Source: Thalassovita sp. (GTDB lineage: Bacteria; Pseudomonadota; Alphaproteobacteria; Rhodobacterales; Rhodobacteraceae). Taken from it: a stretch of DNA of 64,000 bases. Under the pieces are notes generated by a model that saw nothing but the letters and a program-made list of their open reading frames with translations, was not told the origin of the DNA and searched no databases. A program made the position numbers and the translations under genes. Shown here piece after piece: positions 24,633 to 33,688 of this stretch (within the stretch, counting starts at the first letter, position 1; every line of letters begins with the position of its first letter). The DNA is taken from the NCBI GenBank assembly GCA_029212905.1, contig JARGPB010000005.1, forward strand, positions 62,001-126,000, written 5' to 3'.

Positions 24633-25768
24633 CAGCCCATCAGCCCCGGATTAAGAATGCCTTTGGGGTCGAACCTGTCCCGCAACCCCTTCGAGATCGC
24701 CGCCAAGGGGCCAGAGTCCGGCTGGAACACCGGCACCTGCGCCCGCAGGGAATCGCTGCCCCGGATCAATGTCGCGTGACCGCCCAAGGGCGCCAATTGC
24801 CGACGGATTTCTGCTGCTCCCGCGTCGCCCGTCTCGCCCACCAACAACCAGACCAGCCCGCCACCCCAATCATAAATTGCCCGATGCCGCAGCCCCTGCG
24901 CCTGCAAACCTGCACTCAGAACCGGCCCATCCGAGGGCTTCACGGACACGCGCCACACGGCGCCCGCGGCCTGCGCAAAGGGCATGACATCGCGCACCTC
25001 CTGCCACAGCGCCGCGCTTTCAGCCCCTTCGACAACATCGAACCCGGCCAAAGCCCCGGCCTGCAGCTGCGCCACACGATAGGCCACAGATCCGGATAAC
25101 CCCTCAAGCCGCACCTGCGTCCGATCCTCCAGATACGCCGCACCACTGACATCAAAAGGCGACCCTAGGGCACGCCCCAAAAGACCCACGCCCGCAGTCG
25201 CGCTCAACCCGCGCCGGACAAGTGTCGCCTCGGCCTGCGGGATCGCCAGTACCTTAAAAGACAGCTCGGTCAGGACCCCCAAAGTCCCCCAGCTGCCCGC
25301 CATCAGCTTGACCAGGTCATAGCCGGTCACGTTCTTCATCACGCGCCCGCCGTTTTTCAGCACTTGGCCCATGCCATCGACAAAACGAACCCCCAAAAGA
25401 AAATCCCGACACGCGCCAACCTGCACCCGGCGCGACCCGCTGACGTTCCCGGCCACCAGCCCGCCCATCGTCGGCTGCCCTTCCGTCCCCAGCAATGCAC
25501 GATGATCCATTGGCTCAAACGGTAGCCGCTGCCCCTCAGCCGCCAAGACCTTTTCAACCTCGGCCACGGACGTCCCCGCCTTCACCACCAAGGTCAAAGC
25601 ACCGGGCTCATGCAGCACCACACCGGACACTCCGGACATCTCCAGCCGGTCCCCCGCCAGGGGCGCTCCAATCGGTCGCGTTCCCCCGCCACGGATCACC
25701 AAGGGCGCCTGCGCCCCCACCACCATCTCGGCCAGTTCAGCCTCTGTCTCAGGTCTCATCACATTCAT
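24632..25768 (-). CDS. glcE: Glycolate oxidase FAD-binding subunit GlcE
   Basis: 378 residues, with an N-terminal FAD-binding PCMH domain (APLVIRGGGTRPIGAPL, LVVKAGTSVAEVEKVLAAEGQRLPFEP, PTMGGLVAGNVSGSRRVQVGACRDFLLGVRFVDGMG, GGRVMKNVTGYDLVKLMAGSWGTLGVLTE) and a short C-terminal cap ending PKGILNPG. It forms the heterotrimer with GlcD and GlcF. The first ATG (25768) falls inside a copy of the dispersed repeat; the Met three codons on (25759) is an equally good start. Ribosome site is weak, so coupling to glcD may be affected by the repeat in the gap. Confidence 0.92.
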   Translation of the reverse strand: MNVMRPETEAELAEMVVGAQAPLVIRGGGTRPIGAPLAGDRLEMSGVSGVVLHEPGALTLVVKAGTSVAEVEKVLAAEGQRLPFEPMDHRALLGTEGQPTMGGLVAGNVSGSRRVQVGACRDFLLGVRFVDGMGQVLKNGGRVMKNVTGYDLVKLMAGSWGTLGVLTELSFKVLAIPQAEATLVRRGLSATAGVGLLGRALGSPFDVSGAAYLEDRTQVRLEGLSGSVAYRVAQLQAGALAGFDVVEGAESAALWQEVRDVMPFAQAAGAVWRVSVKPSDGPVLSAGLQAQGLRHRAIYDWGGGLVWLLVGETGDAGAAEIRRQLAPLGGHATLIRGSDSLRAQVPVFQPDSGPLAAISKGLRDRFDPKGILNPGLMG

Positions 25769-25810
25769 CTTGCTCTAAATACTCCGGGGGTCCGGGGGCA
25801 GCGCCCCCGG
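25763..25810 (-). repeat. Composite repeat: 22-bp element plus G/C palindrome, between glcD and glcE
   Basis: On the minus strand a perfect palindrome arm pair CCGGGGGC and GCCCCCGG (25792-25810, loop AGC in plus-strand terms) is followed by GGACCCCCG and then the 22-bp repeat, GAGTATTT AGA GCAAGATGAAT. The same compound layout recurs at 62814-62864. It lies inside the glc operon and its end contains the first possible glcE start codon. The hairpin could slow or end transcription, or protect mRNA ends. Confidence 0.8.
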
Positions 25811-25823
25811 CGGTCAATACTCT

Positions 25824-27257
25824 TCAGGCCGCCCGTCGTTGGCGCGAAGCCTCCAACGGAAACACCTTGGCAGAGTTCAACAACCATTGCGGGTCAAACA
25901 CATCCTTGACCGCCATCTGGATTTCCAGATCCTGCGGTTCGTACTGATCAACCATGAGATCACGTTTCTCGATCCCCACACCATGTTCGCCGGTCAGGCA
26001 CCCGCCCACCTCTACGCAAAGCCGTAGGATATCGGCACCAAAGGCCTCGCACAGCTCCAGGTCTCCGGGCTTGTTTGCATCGAACAGGATCAGCGGATGC
26101 ATGTTCCCATCGCCGGCATGGAACACGTTGCCCACGTCCAGCCCGTATTCCTTGGACATCTCCCCGATCCGGCGCAGCACATACGGCAGCCGAGACACCG
26201 GGATCGTCCCATCCAGACACATGTAGTCATTGATCTGGCCCATCGCGCCAAAGGCCGATTTGCGACCCAGCCAGATTTTCGCACTTTCCTCGGCGCTGGT
26301 GCTTTCGCGCAGCTCGACCGGGTTGTGCCGACGTGCGATCTCCAGGATCACGCCCAGTTGCTCTGCGATTTCACCTTCAGAGCCTTCGACTTCGACAATC
26401 AGCAGCGCCTCGCAATCGGGATACCCCGCGCCGGCAAATGCCTCGGTAGCACGGATACAGGGGCGGTCCATGAATTCGATCGCGACGGGAAGGACCCCCG
26501 CCTTGATGATGTCGCTGACGCATTCCCCTGCGACCTCGTTACTGTCGAAGCCCATCAACACGGGCCGCGCGCCTTCGGGTTTGCGCAAAATCCGCAGGGT
26601 TGCTTCGGTTACGACGCCCAGCTGGCCCTCGGATCCGCAGATCACGCCCAACAGGTCCAGCCCCCCCGCGTCCAGATGCGCACCGCCGATTTCGACCACC
26701 GATCCATCCATCATCACCATAGTGACGCCCAGCAGGTTGTTCGTCGTCACCCCGTATTTCAGGCAATGTGCCCCGCCCGAGTTCATCGCAATATTCCCGG
26801 CAATCGCACAGGCCAGCTGTGACGAGGGGTCCGGCGCATAAAAGAAGTCGTCTTGCTCGACCGCGCCGGTAACACTCAGGTTTGTGCGCCCGGTCTGCAC
26901 ACGGACGAAACGGTTCTCATAGTCGGTTTCCAGCACGGCATTCATCCGCGCCACACCCAGAATCACGCAATCGGCCGTGGGCAATGCGCCCCCCGCCAGC
27001 GAGGTCCCCGCCCCACGCGGCACCACCGGCACGCCCATTTCGTGACAAATCCGCAGTACGTCGGCCACCTCGGCAGTGGTCGAGGGCAGCACCGCACAAA
27101 GCGGCGGGCACTTATAGGCGGTCAGCGCATCGCATTCATAGGCGCGCGTTTCGACCTCTTCATGGATCACCGCATCCACAGGCAACACCTGGAGCAGTCG
27201 ACTGACCAATTTTGGCTTTTGGGCCAGCACCCGAGGGTCTGGTATCGGCATTTCCAT
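25824..27257 (-). CDS. glcD: Glycolate oxidase catalytic FAD subunit GlcD
   Basis: Oxidises glycolate to glyoxylate with FAD. 477 residues: PCMH FAD domain (VVPRGAGTSLAGGALP, YAPDPSSQLACAIAGNIAMNSGGAHCLKYGVTTNNLLGV, GLDLLGVICGSEGQLGVVTEATLRI) and a FAD-oxidase C domain with the metal/substrate motif NVFHAGDGNMHPLILFD and LTGEHGVGIEKRDLM. First gene of glcDEF with a strong ribosome site (AGGAGG). A TTGGT/ACCAA inverted repeat lies just upstream. D-lactate dehydrogenases share this fold; the adjacent E and F subunits settle the assignment. Confidence 0.95.
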   Translation of the reverse strand: MEMPIPDPRVLAQKPKLVSRLLQVLPVDAVIHEEVETRAYECDALTAYKCPPLCAVLPSTTAEVADVLRICHEMGVPVVPRGAGTSLAGGALPTADCVILGVARMNAVLETDYENRFVRVQTGRTNLSVTGAVEQDDFFYAPDPSSQLACAIAGNIAMNSGGAHCLKYGVTTNNLLGVTMVMMDGSVVEIGGAHLDAGGLDLLGVICGSEGQLGVVTEATLRILRKPEGARPVLMGFDSNEVAGECVSDIIKAGVLPVAIEFMDRPCIRATEAFAGAGYPDCEALLIVEVEGSEGEIAEQLGVILEIARRHNPVELRESTSAEESAKIWLGRKSAFGAMGQINDYMCLDGTIPVSRLPYVLRRIGEMSKEYGLDVGNVFHAGDGNMHPLILFDANKPGDLELCEAFGADILRLCVEVGGCLTGEHGVGIEKRDLMVDQYEPQDLEIQMAVKDVFDPQWLLNSAKVFPLEASRQRRAA

Positions 27258-27272
27258 GGGAGCCTCCTAGAA

Positions 27273-27293
27273 TTGGTAAAATAATATAACCAA
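27273..27293 (-). promoter_or_regulatory. Inverted repeat TTGGT-N11-ACCAA upstream of glcDEF, possible GntR-type operator
   Basis: A perfect 5-bp inverted repeat separated by an AT-rich 11-base spacer, ending 16 bp before the glcD start. TTGGT and ACCAA half-sites are used by FadR-subfamily GntR regulators (GlcC, LldR, PdhR), normally with a shorter spacer. No glcC-like gene is adjacent, so the regulator is unknown. Confidence 0.4.
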
Positions 27294-27375
27294 AAAGGCG
27301 CGCTGCGCAATTCTTTTCGCAAACTGGAGCTGCGGCATCTTGCGCTCGGCCCGGATCAGGGGTCACTTAGAGCAC

Positions 27376-27786
27376 ATGGAATGGGTCAAAATCATACATA
27401 TTCTCTGCGTGATGGGCTGGATGACCAGCATCTTTGCAGTGCCGCGCGCGATCATTTTCTGGAAACGAGAGTATGATCGACTGGGTGAATTCGGGCCGCT
27501 GGGCGACCTGACAATCAGGTTGTATCGGTTCTCGGCGGGGCTGGCTGTCATTGCGATTGCCACAGGCCTGTGGCTGGCAATTGACTTGGGCTGGCCTGCC
27601 TGGGTGCATCTGAAACTGGCCATCGTGGCGGCGCTGGCCGCGCATTACCTGTGGACGGGACGTCTGGTGATCCGGGCCAAACGCGGCCAATTCGACGAAT
27701 CCGAGATGTTCCTGCGCATCTTTAACGAAGTCAGCGTCTTCGGGGCTATTGCCATTCTGTGGACCGTCGTCGTCAAGCCGTTCTGA
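27376..27786 (+). CDS. Four-helix membrane protein of the HemJ/CopD type
   Basis: 136 residues with four hydrophobic helices. MEWVKIIHILCVMGWMTSIFAVPRAI at the start, RLYRFSAGLAVIAIATGLWLAI in the middle and WVHLKLAIVAALAAHYLW with Lys80 resemble HemJ-type protoporphyrinogen oxidase and the CopD superfamily, in which His8 (KIIH) and the Lys are the conserved haem/substrate residues. Whether this is the functional HemJ or a paralogue cannot be decided. The ATG at 27376 gives this clean start; an upstream Met at 27340 adds a basic tail. It is followed 2 bp later by the DUF599 gene, so they form an operon. Confidence 0.65.
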   Translation: MEWVKIIHILCVMGWMTSIFAVPRAIIFWKREYDRLGEFGPLGDLTIRLYRFSAGLAVIAIATGLWLAIDLGWPAWVHLKLAIVAALAAHYLWTGRLVIRAKRGQFDESEMFLRIFNEVSVFGAIAILWTVVVKPF

Positions 27787-27788
27787 CC

Positions 27789-28520
27789 ATGGATTGGGCT
27801 CAGCGCATCTCTTTGTTCACGCCTTTGGATTTGGCCGCGCTGACAGTGCTGTTCCTCGCGTGGTTCAGCATCGGCTGGATGATCGAGCATCCCCAGTCCA
27901 GCCGCCCTTCGGTGTCGCGGCTAATGGCGGATTATCGCCGCGAATGGATGCGCCAGATGGTGACGCGGCAACCGCGTATTTTTGATGCGCAGACCCTGAC
28001 CACCCTGCGGCAGGGGACGTCGTTCTTTGCCTCGGCAGCGATGCTGGCGATCGGGGGGTTGCTGGCCGGAATCGGAAACGCCGAGCAATTGGTCGGCCTG
28101 GCCGAAGATCTGTCGATTTCACGCGACCCGAAATTCGTGTGGGAGGTCAAACTGCTGGTCACGATGTTTTTCCTGACCAATGCATTCCTGAAATTCGTGT
28201 GGTCGCACCGGCTGTTCGGCTATTGCGCAGTCCTGATGGGCGCTGTGCCGAACGACCCAAACGATCCAGTCGCATTGCCGCGAGCCGAAAAATCCAGCGA
28301 AATAAATATCACTGCGGCGCGCAGCTATAATCAGGGTCTAAGATCTGTCTATTTCGCCTTGGGATCGACGGCATGGTTGTTGGGGCCGCTCCCGCTTCTG
28401 GCGGCGGCGTTGCTTACGTTTGCCGTGCTCTGGCGTCGCGAGTTTGCATCGAGATCACGGTCCGTCCTGTTAGGGATGTCAGATGGCATGGGTTACACGC
28501 GAACGTCAGCGGACAAGTAA
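27789..28520 (+). CDS. DUF599 family membrane protein
   Basis: 243 residues with about four membrane helices. The N-terminal FTPLDLAALTVLFLAWFSIGWMIEHPQSSRPSVSRLMADYRREWMRQMVTRQPRIFDAQTL and the following SFFASAAMLAIGGLLA block are characteristic of DUF599. Function unknown. The start codon is 2 bp past the stop of the HemJ/CopD-like gene; the longer frame from 27759 overlaps that gene and is rejected. Confidence 0.8.
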   Translation: MDWAQRISLFTPLDLAALTVLFLAWFSIGWMIEHPQSSRPSVSRLMADYRREWMRQMVTRQPRIFDAQTLTTLRQGTSFFASAAMLAIGGLLAGIGNAEQLVGLAEDLSISRDPKFVWEVKLLVTMFFLTNAFLKFVWSHRLFGYCAVLMGAVPNDPNDPVALPRAEKSSEINITAARSYNQGLRSVYFALGSTAWLLGPLPLLAAALLTFAVLWRREFASRSRSVLLGMSDGMGYTRTSADK

Positions 28521-28544
28521 TTTACATGGTGCTAGGGTGGCATC

Positions 28545-28901
28545 ATGATACGTATATTGTCCTTATTCCTAGCCCTGAGCGCCAGCGTCGCCCGCGCCGA
28601 TTCCCCCTTTGTTGAAAATGTCGAAGCCAAGCGCGTCGACATGGGCTGGCGGATTAGCGTCACGCTTTTGCATCCGGACGCCGGATGGGATCACTATGCC
28701 AACGGATGGGAAATTCTGGATACCGCGGGGCATCGTTTGGGCTATCGCGAATTGATGCACCCGCATGACCACGAGCAGCCCTTTACACGGTCGCTGTCCA
28801 ACGTGATGCTCCCCGATGGAACGCGCGAGGTGTTTATCCGCGCGCGCTGTTCTGACGACGGATGGGCGCACGCCCTGACCAAGCTACAGCTACAGCCCTG
28901 A
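28545..28901 (+). CDS. Small exported protein of unknown function
   Basis: 118 residues with a signal peptide (MIRILSLFLALSASVARA, then DS) and a compact beta-rich mature part: VENVEAKRVDMGWRISVTLLHPDAGWDHYANGWEILD, LGYRELMHPHDHEQPFTRSLSNVMLPDGTREVFIRARCSDDGW. Conserved-looking His residues (HPHDHEQP) and one Cys are present. I recognise no named family. It sits 24 bp after the DUF599 gene and may be the third gene of that unit; it converges on the operon ending at 28905. Confidence 0.75.
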   Translation: MIRILSLFLALSASVARADSPFVENVEAKRVDMGWRISVTLLHPDAGWDHYANGWEILDTAGHRLGYRELMHPHDHEQPFTRSLSNVMLPDGTREVFIRARCSDDGWAHALTKLQLQP

Positions 28902-28904
28902 TCA

Positions 28905-30947
28905 TCAGCGCCGTCCCTCGCGCAGCCATCCGATCAACGTCAACCCCAACACCACGATCATCACCAGCCAGGCCGGTAGCAACGGCACCTGCGTTACAGC
29001 CAATGTTTCATAGGCGTTGCGCGGGGTCAGGCCAATCCAGCCACGTCCTGCTGCCGGGCGCCCCGGTCGGACGTCGCGCAACACCGGCGACCCGTTGCTT
29101 AGCCGCAGCACACCGCCCCGCAGCGCATCTGTCACAGGCTCCATCACCGTATCCGTCGCAATGGTTGCCTCGAACTCCTTGGGGGCAGACGGGCCAAGAC
29201 CGATCACTGTCTCCTTCTCGCCATTTGCCAGACGGTACAGACCGATCTCGGGGCCGGTGTAGTCTGCCTCGAAACGACCAGGAGAGGTTTCCGTCAATGG
29301 CAGAACCTGGCTTTCGCCCGAGGGGGTCGTCACCGTCACGCCGCCCACCTCGGATGTCAGGGAACGGCGGATGATTTTCATCGTTTGACCGACGGGTTCA
29401 GCCCACAGGGCCTCTTCTTCCAGCTCGGGTTCTTTCATCATCCAATGCGCCAGACGGCGCAGAAGCTCCAGCTGCGGGCCTCCGCCCTCGAATCCACGCG
29501 CCCACAGCCAAGCCTGATCCGAGGCCAGCAACGCAACGCGCCCTTCGCCCACACGATCCAGCACCAATAGGGGTTTGTCCTCGATCCCCGACATAACGAC
29601 AGTTCCAGCACTAGGTTCAACCTCTATCTGGCGCAGCCAACGGCCCCAATCGCCCGGTCCTTCGGGGGCAAGCCCTGCCGTAACGGGATGGCGCTGCCCC
29701 AGATCCGTCACCGTCGGCACGTAGCCCTGTTCGATCACCCGCGCCGAAGGGCTGGCGGGCAGAATCCCAGACAATGGCGACCGATAGAGAGAGTCTGCGC
29801 TGGCGAAATCCGGGCCGGCAGCGACCAGCACCGCGCCCCCCTTATCGACATAGTTACGGACATTTTCCAAATAGATGGACGGCAGAATCCCGCGTCGTTT
29901 GTAGCGATCAAATATGATCAGATCGAAATCGTCGATCTTTTCCAGAAACAGCTCGCGCGTGGGGAAAGCGATCAGTGACAGTTCGGCCACGGGGACGCCA
30001 TCCTGTTTTTCGGGCGGGCGCAGAATCGTGAAATGCACCAGATCAACCGAGCTATCAGATTTCAGCAGGTTGCGCCACGTCCGCCCACCGGGATGCGGCT
30101 CGCCGCTGACCAGCAACACACGCAGCCTGTCGCGCACGCCATTGATCTGCACGATGGCGCTATTGTTGCGGTCGGTCAGTTCGCCCTCGGCCATGGGCAG
30201 GGCAAAACGGATGACGTTCATCCCGCCGTGTTCCAGTGTCAGGGGCAGCTCGATCGGGCGGTCGATGGGCACAGTGAAGGGGCCCATTTCCTGCCCATCG
30301 ACGGACACGTTCATCAACGTCTGAGCGACCGCAGGCGCGGCGCCCATGTCCTCGATCCGCAGACGCAAGGTGATGGGTTCACCCAGAATGGCAAAGGCCG
30401 GGGCATTTTCCACGATCAGACGGCGATCCCAATCCTGGGGCTGCCCCGACAGCAGCACATGCATCGGCGCGGGGAGGTCCGGGGCGCGGTCGACATCGTG
30501 CACCTGCCCATCGGTCAGCGCGATGATGCCCGCGATGCGCCCGTTGGGTTCTTCGGCCAGCGTCTCGGCCAGTTTGCTCATCAGCAGCGTGCCGGAATCG
30601 TCCGGCCCGTCGCCCAGTTCGATCCGGCGAATTTCGGTACCGGGTCGTGCGCGCAGGCGGGCCTCTATTGACGCGGCGGCGGCGGCGACCTGCGCAGGCC
30701 GATCCGCAAGCTGCTGGCTGGCCGATCCGTCGACCATCAACAACACGATATCCGACAGGGTACCGCGTTCTTCGGTGCGCAAGGACGGGCCCGACAAGGC
30801 CGCCAGAACAACAACCCCCGCCAGCCCACGCCAGGCCCAGCCGGCCAGGCCCCGCCATAGCGCCAGAACGACGGTGATGGCCACCAGAACAGCCAGAGCA
30901 CCCCACGCGGCCCACGGCAAAAGCGGATCAAATATAACTGAACTCAT
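28905..30947 (-). CDS. Membrane protein with vWA- and glutamine amidotransferase-like regions, last gene of moxR operon
   Basis: 680 residues. N-terminal hydrophobic segments (AAWGALAVLVAITVVLALWRGLAGW and GLAGVVVLAALSG) and a C-terminal one (LLPAWLVMIVVLGLTLIGWL) bracket a large periplasmic or cytoplasmic part. It contains DIVLLMVDGSASQQLADRP (a vWA-like start with DGSAS), an Ig-like stretch, and a class I glutamine amidotransferase-like fold (DLIIFDRYKRRGILPSIYLENVRNYVDKGGAVLVAAGPDF, then HPVTAGLAP) without an obvious catalytic Cys. Coupled by ATGA overlap to the DUF4159 gene. Related to the aerotolerance (Bat) type operons; function unproven. Confidence 0.78.
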   Translation of the reverse strand: MSSVIFDPLLPWAAWGALAVLVAITVVLALWRGLAGWAWRGLAGVVVLAALSGPSLRTEERGTLSDIVLLMVDGSASQQLADRPAQVAAAAASIEARLRARPGTEIRRIELGDGPDDSGTLLMSKLAETLAEEPNGRIAGIIALTDGQVHDVDRAPDLPAPMHVLLSGQPQDWDRRLIVENAPAFAILGEPITLRLRIEDMGAAPAVAQTLMNVSVDGQEMGPFTVPIDRPIELPLTLEHGGMNVIRFALPMAEGELTDRNNSAIVQINGVRDRLRVLLVSGEPHPGGRTWRNLLKSDSSVDLVHFTILRPPEKQDGVPVAELSLIAFPTRELFLEKIDDFDLIIFDRYKRRGILPSIYLENVRNYVDKGGAVLVAAGPDFASADSLYRSPLSGILPASPSARVIEQGYVPTVTDLGQRHPVTAGLAPEGPGDWGRWLRQIEVEPSAGTVVMSGIEDKPLLVLDRVGEGRVALLASDQAWLWARGFEGGGPQLELLRRLAHWMMKEPELEEEALWAEPVGQTMKIIRRSLTSEVGGVTVTTPSGESQVLPLTETSPGRFEADYTGPEIGLYRLANGEKETVIGLGPSAPKEFEATIATDTVMEPVTDALRGGVLRLSNGSPVLRDVRPGRPAAGRGWIGLTPRNAYETLAVTQVPLLPAWLVMIVVLGLTLIGWLREGRR

Positions 30948-33688
30948 TGTCCCAACCTGTCCAGCAAGGCAGGCACATGGACCTGATCGGATTTGTAGTT
31001 CCCGGTCAGCACATGCATCACCAGATTGACACCAAAGCGGAACGCCAGTTCGCGCTGCCTTTCGCCTGCATAGCCGCGCCCAACGGGATACAGGGCATTG
31101 CCCCGTTTATCCGTGGCCCAGGCCGCAGCCCAGTCATTGCCGCCAATCACCACCGGAGTCACCCCGTCATTGAGATTGCGGAACGGCATGCCCTCGACCT
31201 TTTCGACACCGGGGAGCGCTGCCTCGACCCAGACATCGCGGCTGTTGAACCGACCGGGGAAATCTTGCAGCAGATAGAACGCTCGCGTGACAACATGATC
31301 GGCGGGGACAGGCTCTAGCGGCGGAATGTCCAGCGGCGCGGCCAGGTCCCGCAGCTTGCGCCCATTCGGGCTTGAGGACCCGAACCGTGCAATATCAGCG
31401 TCGCGCGTATCAAACAGGATCATGCCGCCAGATCTCAGATAGCGGTTCAGCTTGGCATAGGCCTCGTCCGAGGGCAGGGGTTGCGCGGCCGTGATCGGCC
31501 AATAGATCAGCGGAAAAAAAGCCAGATCATCGGTCTCAAGATCTAAGCCGATGGGAAGCGCCGGTTCAACCGAAGTGCGGAAAAACAGCACATCAGACAG
31601 GCCCAGCATTCCAGCATCCGAGATTTCATCCTGTCGTGCATCACCAGTCAGAATATAAGCCAGGACAACCTCGGTGGTGGCGGAAACGGCACGGGCATCA
31701 TCTGCGCGCCCCTGCTGCGGCATCAGTGCCACCGCCACCAATAACGTCGCCGCGCGCGCGCCGATCAGCCGACCGGACAATGCCAAAGAGGCCAACACGT
31801 CCGCCAGCAATAGCAGGATCGCGGCGGCCAACAAATACCCGCCCAGCGGGGTTTCATCCGGGCGCGCCATACCCGTCACCGGAATGCGATCCGGCCAGTT
31901 AAACGCACGCAGCGTCCGATCAGACGGCATGACATTCAGTGCAATGCGGCGGTCTTCGTTCTGATAGATGCCGGGCCGCAATTCGGGACCCGGCACGCCC
32001 GCCCCCAACAGGGGCCCCGCGACTCCTGGCAGGTTTCCTGCATCGTCAGTGCGGCCAAACCCGTCCATCACAGACAGGGGCTTCCATACGGTTCCGTCCA
32101 GATCCCCGGTGGTCATGGATTCCACTCCCGAAGAAATCGACAGACGCTCAAGCATTTGGACAAACAGGCCAGACAGCGGCAAGCTGCTCCATTCGGCATT
32201 GGCCGAGACATGGAACAGCACCACCTGCCCCTGCCCAATCGGCTTGCGGGTGACAAGCGGGGTCCCGTCGCTAAGCTGTGCAATCACGCGGCTGGCCAAT
32301 GCGGGGTCGGGCTGTGCCATCACCTGCGCGCTAACCTGCACATCAGCTGGAATGGGCAGCCCGTAAAACGGGCTATCCTCGGCGAATGGCGCCAATGTCT
32401 TTGGTTGCCCCCAGCTCATCGCGCCCCCGACCGAGCGCCCACCGGACCGCAAGCGCACAGGCATCAATGGGTCCTCTTCGGCGCGGCTGACTTCGCTGGC
32501 GGCAAGCCGCGGGCCAGCGTATCGGACCAGCAAACCGCCCTTGTCCACCCAATCCAAAACAGTCTCTTGTTCGGCCTCGGCCAGAGTGGCGACATCCGCC
32601 AGAATAATCACGTCCGGGTTGGCTGGGATCACGTCCAACAGCGGACCAGTCAGCAGATCCGAAGAAGGTGTCAACGCCTGCGTGAGGTAATGCAGCGGGG
32701 CCAGCAACTCCAACCCTTCGCGGTCATCGCGCCCGGCGATCAGAGCCACCTCGCGACGACGCAAGCTATCGTCAGTCAACACAATTGCCCCAGCCGAGCG
32801 CACCGTTTGCAGCTCAAAACGGGTAACCCGGGCACGCAGCTCGGCTGGAAGGCTCAGGGTGCCGGAGGCCTCGGTCGTGCCGGGGTCAAATGTCATGGGC
32901 AACTGGGCCAGGACACGCTGCACACCGTTGGGATCACGCCCGTGCACCAGTACTGTCAGCTCGCGCGGGCCACCAGGAACCGAACGCGTCACCGTCAGTT
33001 CGACCCCATCATCCACGACTTTGGCGGGACGCAGGGCGATCACGGCGCGACCGCTTTCGAAAACGCTGACGTCCCCACGATCCTCAAGCGTCGCCAAGAT
33101 GTCTGCCTGCCCGTCCCATGCCACCCCATCCGACAACCAGTAGGTTTCGAACGGGCCCTCGCCCAGCGCATCAATCGCGCGATCAGCCAGACCCAGGGAC
33201 GGCTCCCACGGAAGCGGAACCATGCCGGTCAGTCGCCCGCGCCAGGTTTCGGCCGTTTGAAACAGAAGCGGCTGTGGATCCGTCAACCGCAGCATCGCTA
33301 CTGGGCGACCGTTGCGCCGTGCCTCGGCCAGAAGTTGCGCGGCCTGATCATGGCGCGCGGCCCAATCCTGTGCGCCGGTCCAGCCGCCATCCATCACGAT
33401 CAACAAAGGCCCTTGCCCCGCTTCGCGGTCGGTCTCGGGATTCAGGATGGGGCCGGCCAACCCGACAATCACCGCCGCAGCCGCCAGCATTCTAAGCAAT
33501 AACAACCACCAAGGCGTGCGGTCCGTAACCGTATCGCTGTCCTTCAGACCCAGCAATAGCGCGACACCGGGAAATTTCCGGCGGATCGGCGCAGGCGGCA
33601 CTGCGCGCAGGACCAGCCACAGCACCGGCAGCAACGCCAATGCCCACAGCAACCACGGCAGGGAAAACCCGACAGGTCCCAACATCAT
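30944..33688 (-). CDS. BatA-N/DUF4159 membrane protein
   Basis: 914 residues. The N-terminus carries the BatA-type membrane helices (GFSLPWLLWALALLPVLWLVLRAVPPAPIRRKFPGVALLLGL, then WWLLLLRMLAAAAVIVGLAGPIL), followed by vWA-like and amidotransferase-like regions (VIILADVATLAEAEQETVLDWVDKGGLLVRYAGP). Another membrane segment lies near 640-665. The last 250 residues are a DUF4159 domain (EVVLAYILTGDARQDEISDAGMLGLSDVLFFRTSVEP, YLRSGGMILFDTRDADI). Start at 33688 gives an ATGA overlap with the DUF58 gene and is preferred over 33721. Probably assembles with the MoxR ATPase and DUF58 protein at the inner membrane; role unknown. Confidence 0.85.
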   Translation of the reverse strand: MMLGPVGFSLPWLLWALALLPVLWLVLRAVPPAPIRRKFPGVALLLGLKDSDTVTDRTPWWLLLLRMLAAAAVIVGLAGPILNPETDREAGQGPLLIVMDGGWTGAQDWAARHDQAAQLLAEARRNGRPVAMLRLTDPQPLLFQTAETWRGRLTGMVPLPWEPSLGLADRAIDALGEGPFETYWLSDGVAWDGQADILATLEDRGDVSVFESGRAVIALRPAKVVDDGVELTVTRSVPGGPRELTVLVHGRDPNGVQRVLAQLPMTFDPGTTEASGTLSLPAELRARVTRFELQTVRSAGAIVLTDDSLRRREVALIAGRDDREGLELLAPLHYLTQALTPSSDLLTGPLLDVIPANPDVIILADVATLAEAEQETVLDWVDKGGLLVRYAGPRLAASEVSRAEEDPLMPVRLRSGGRSVGGAMSWGQPKTLAPFAEDSPFYGLPIPADVQVSAQVMAQPDPALASRVIAQLSDGTPLVTRKPIGQGQVVLFHVSANAEWSSLPLSGLFVQMLERLSISSGVESMTTGDLDGTVWKPLSVMDGFGRTDDAGNLPGVAGPLLGAGVPGPELRPGIYQNEDRRIALNVMPSDRTLRAFNWPDRIPVTGMARPDETPLGGYLLAAAILLLLADVLASLALSGRLIGARAATLLVAVALMPQQGRADDARAVSATTEVVLAYILTGDARQDEISDAGMLGLSDVLFFRTSVEPALPIGLDLETDDLAFFPLIYWPITAAQPLPSDEAYAKLNRYLRSGGMILFDTRDADIARFGSSSPNGRKLRDLAAPLDIPPLEPVPADHVVTRAFYLLQDFPGRFNSRDVWVEAALPGVEKVEGMPFRNLNDGVTPVVIGGNDWAAAWATDKRGNALYPVGRGYAGERQRELAFRFGVNLVMHVLTGNYKSDQVHVPALLDRLGQ

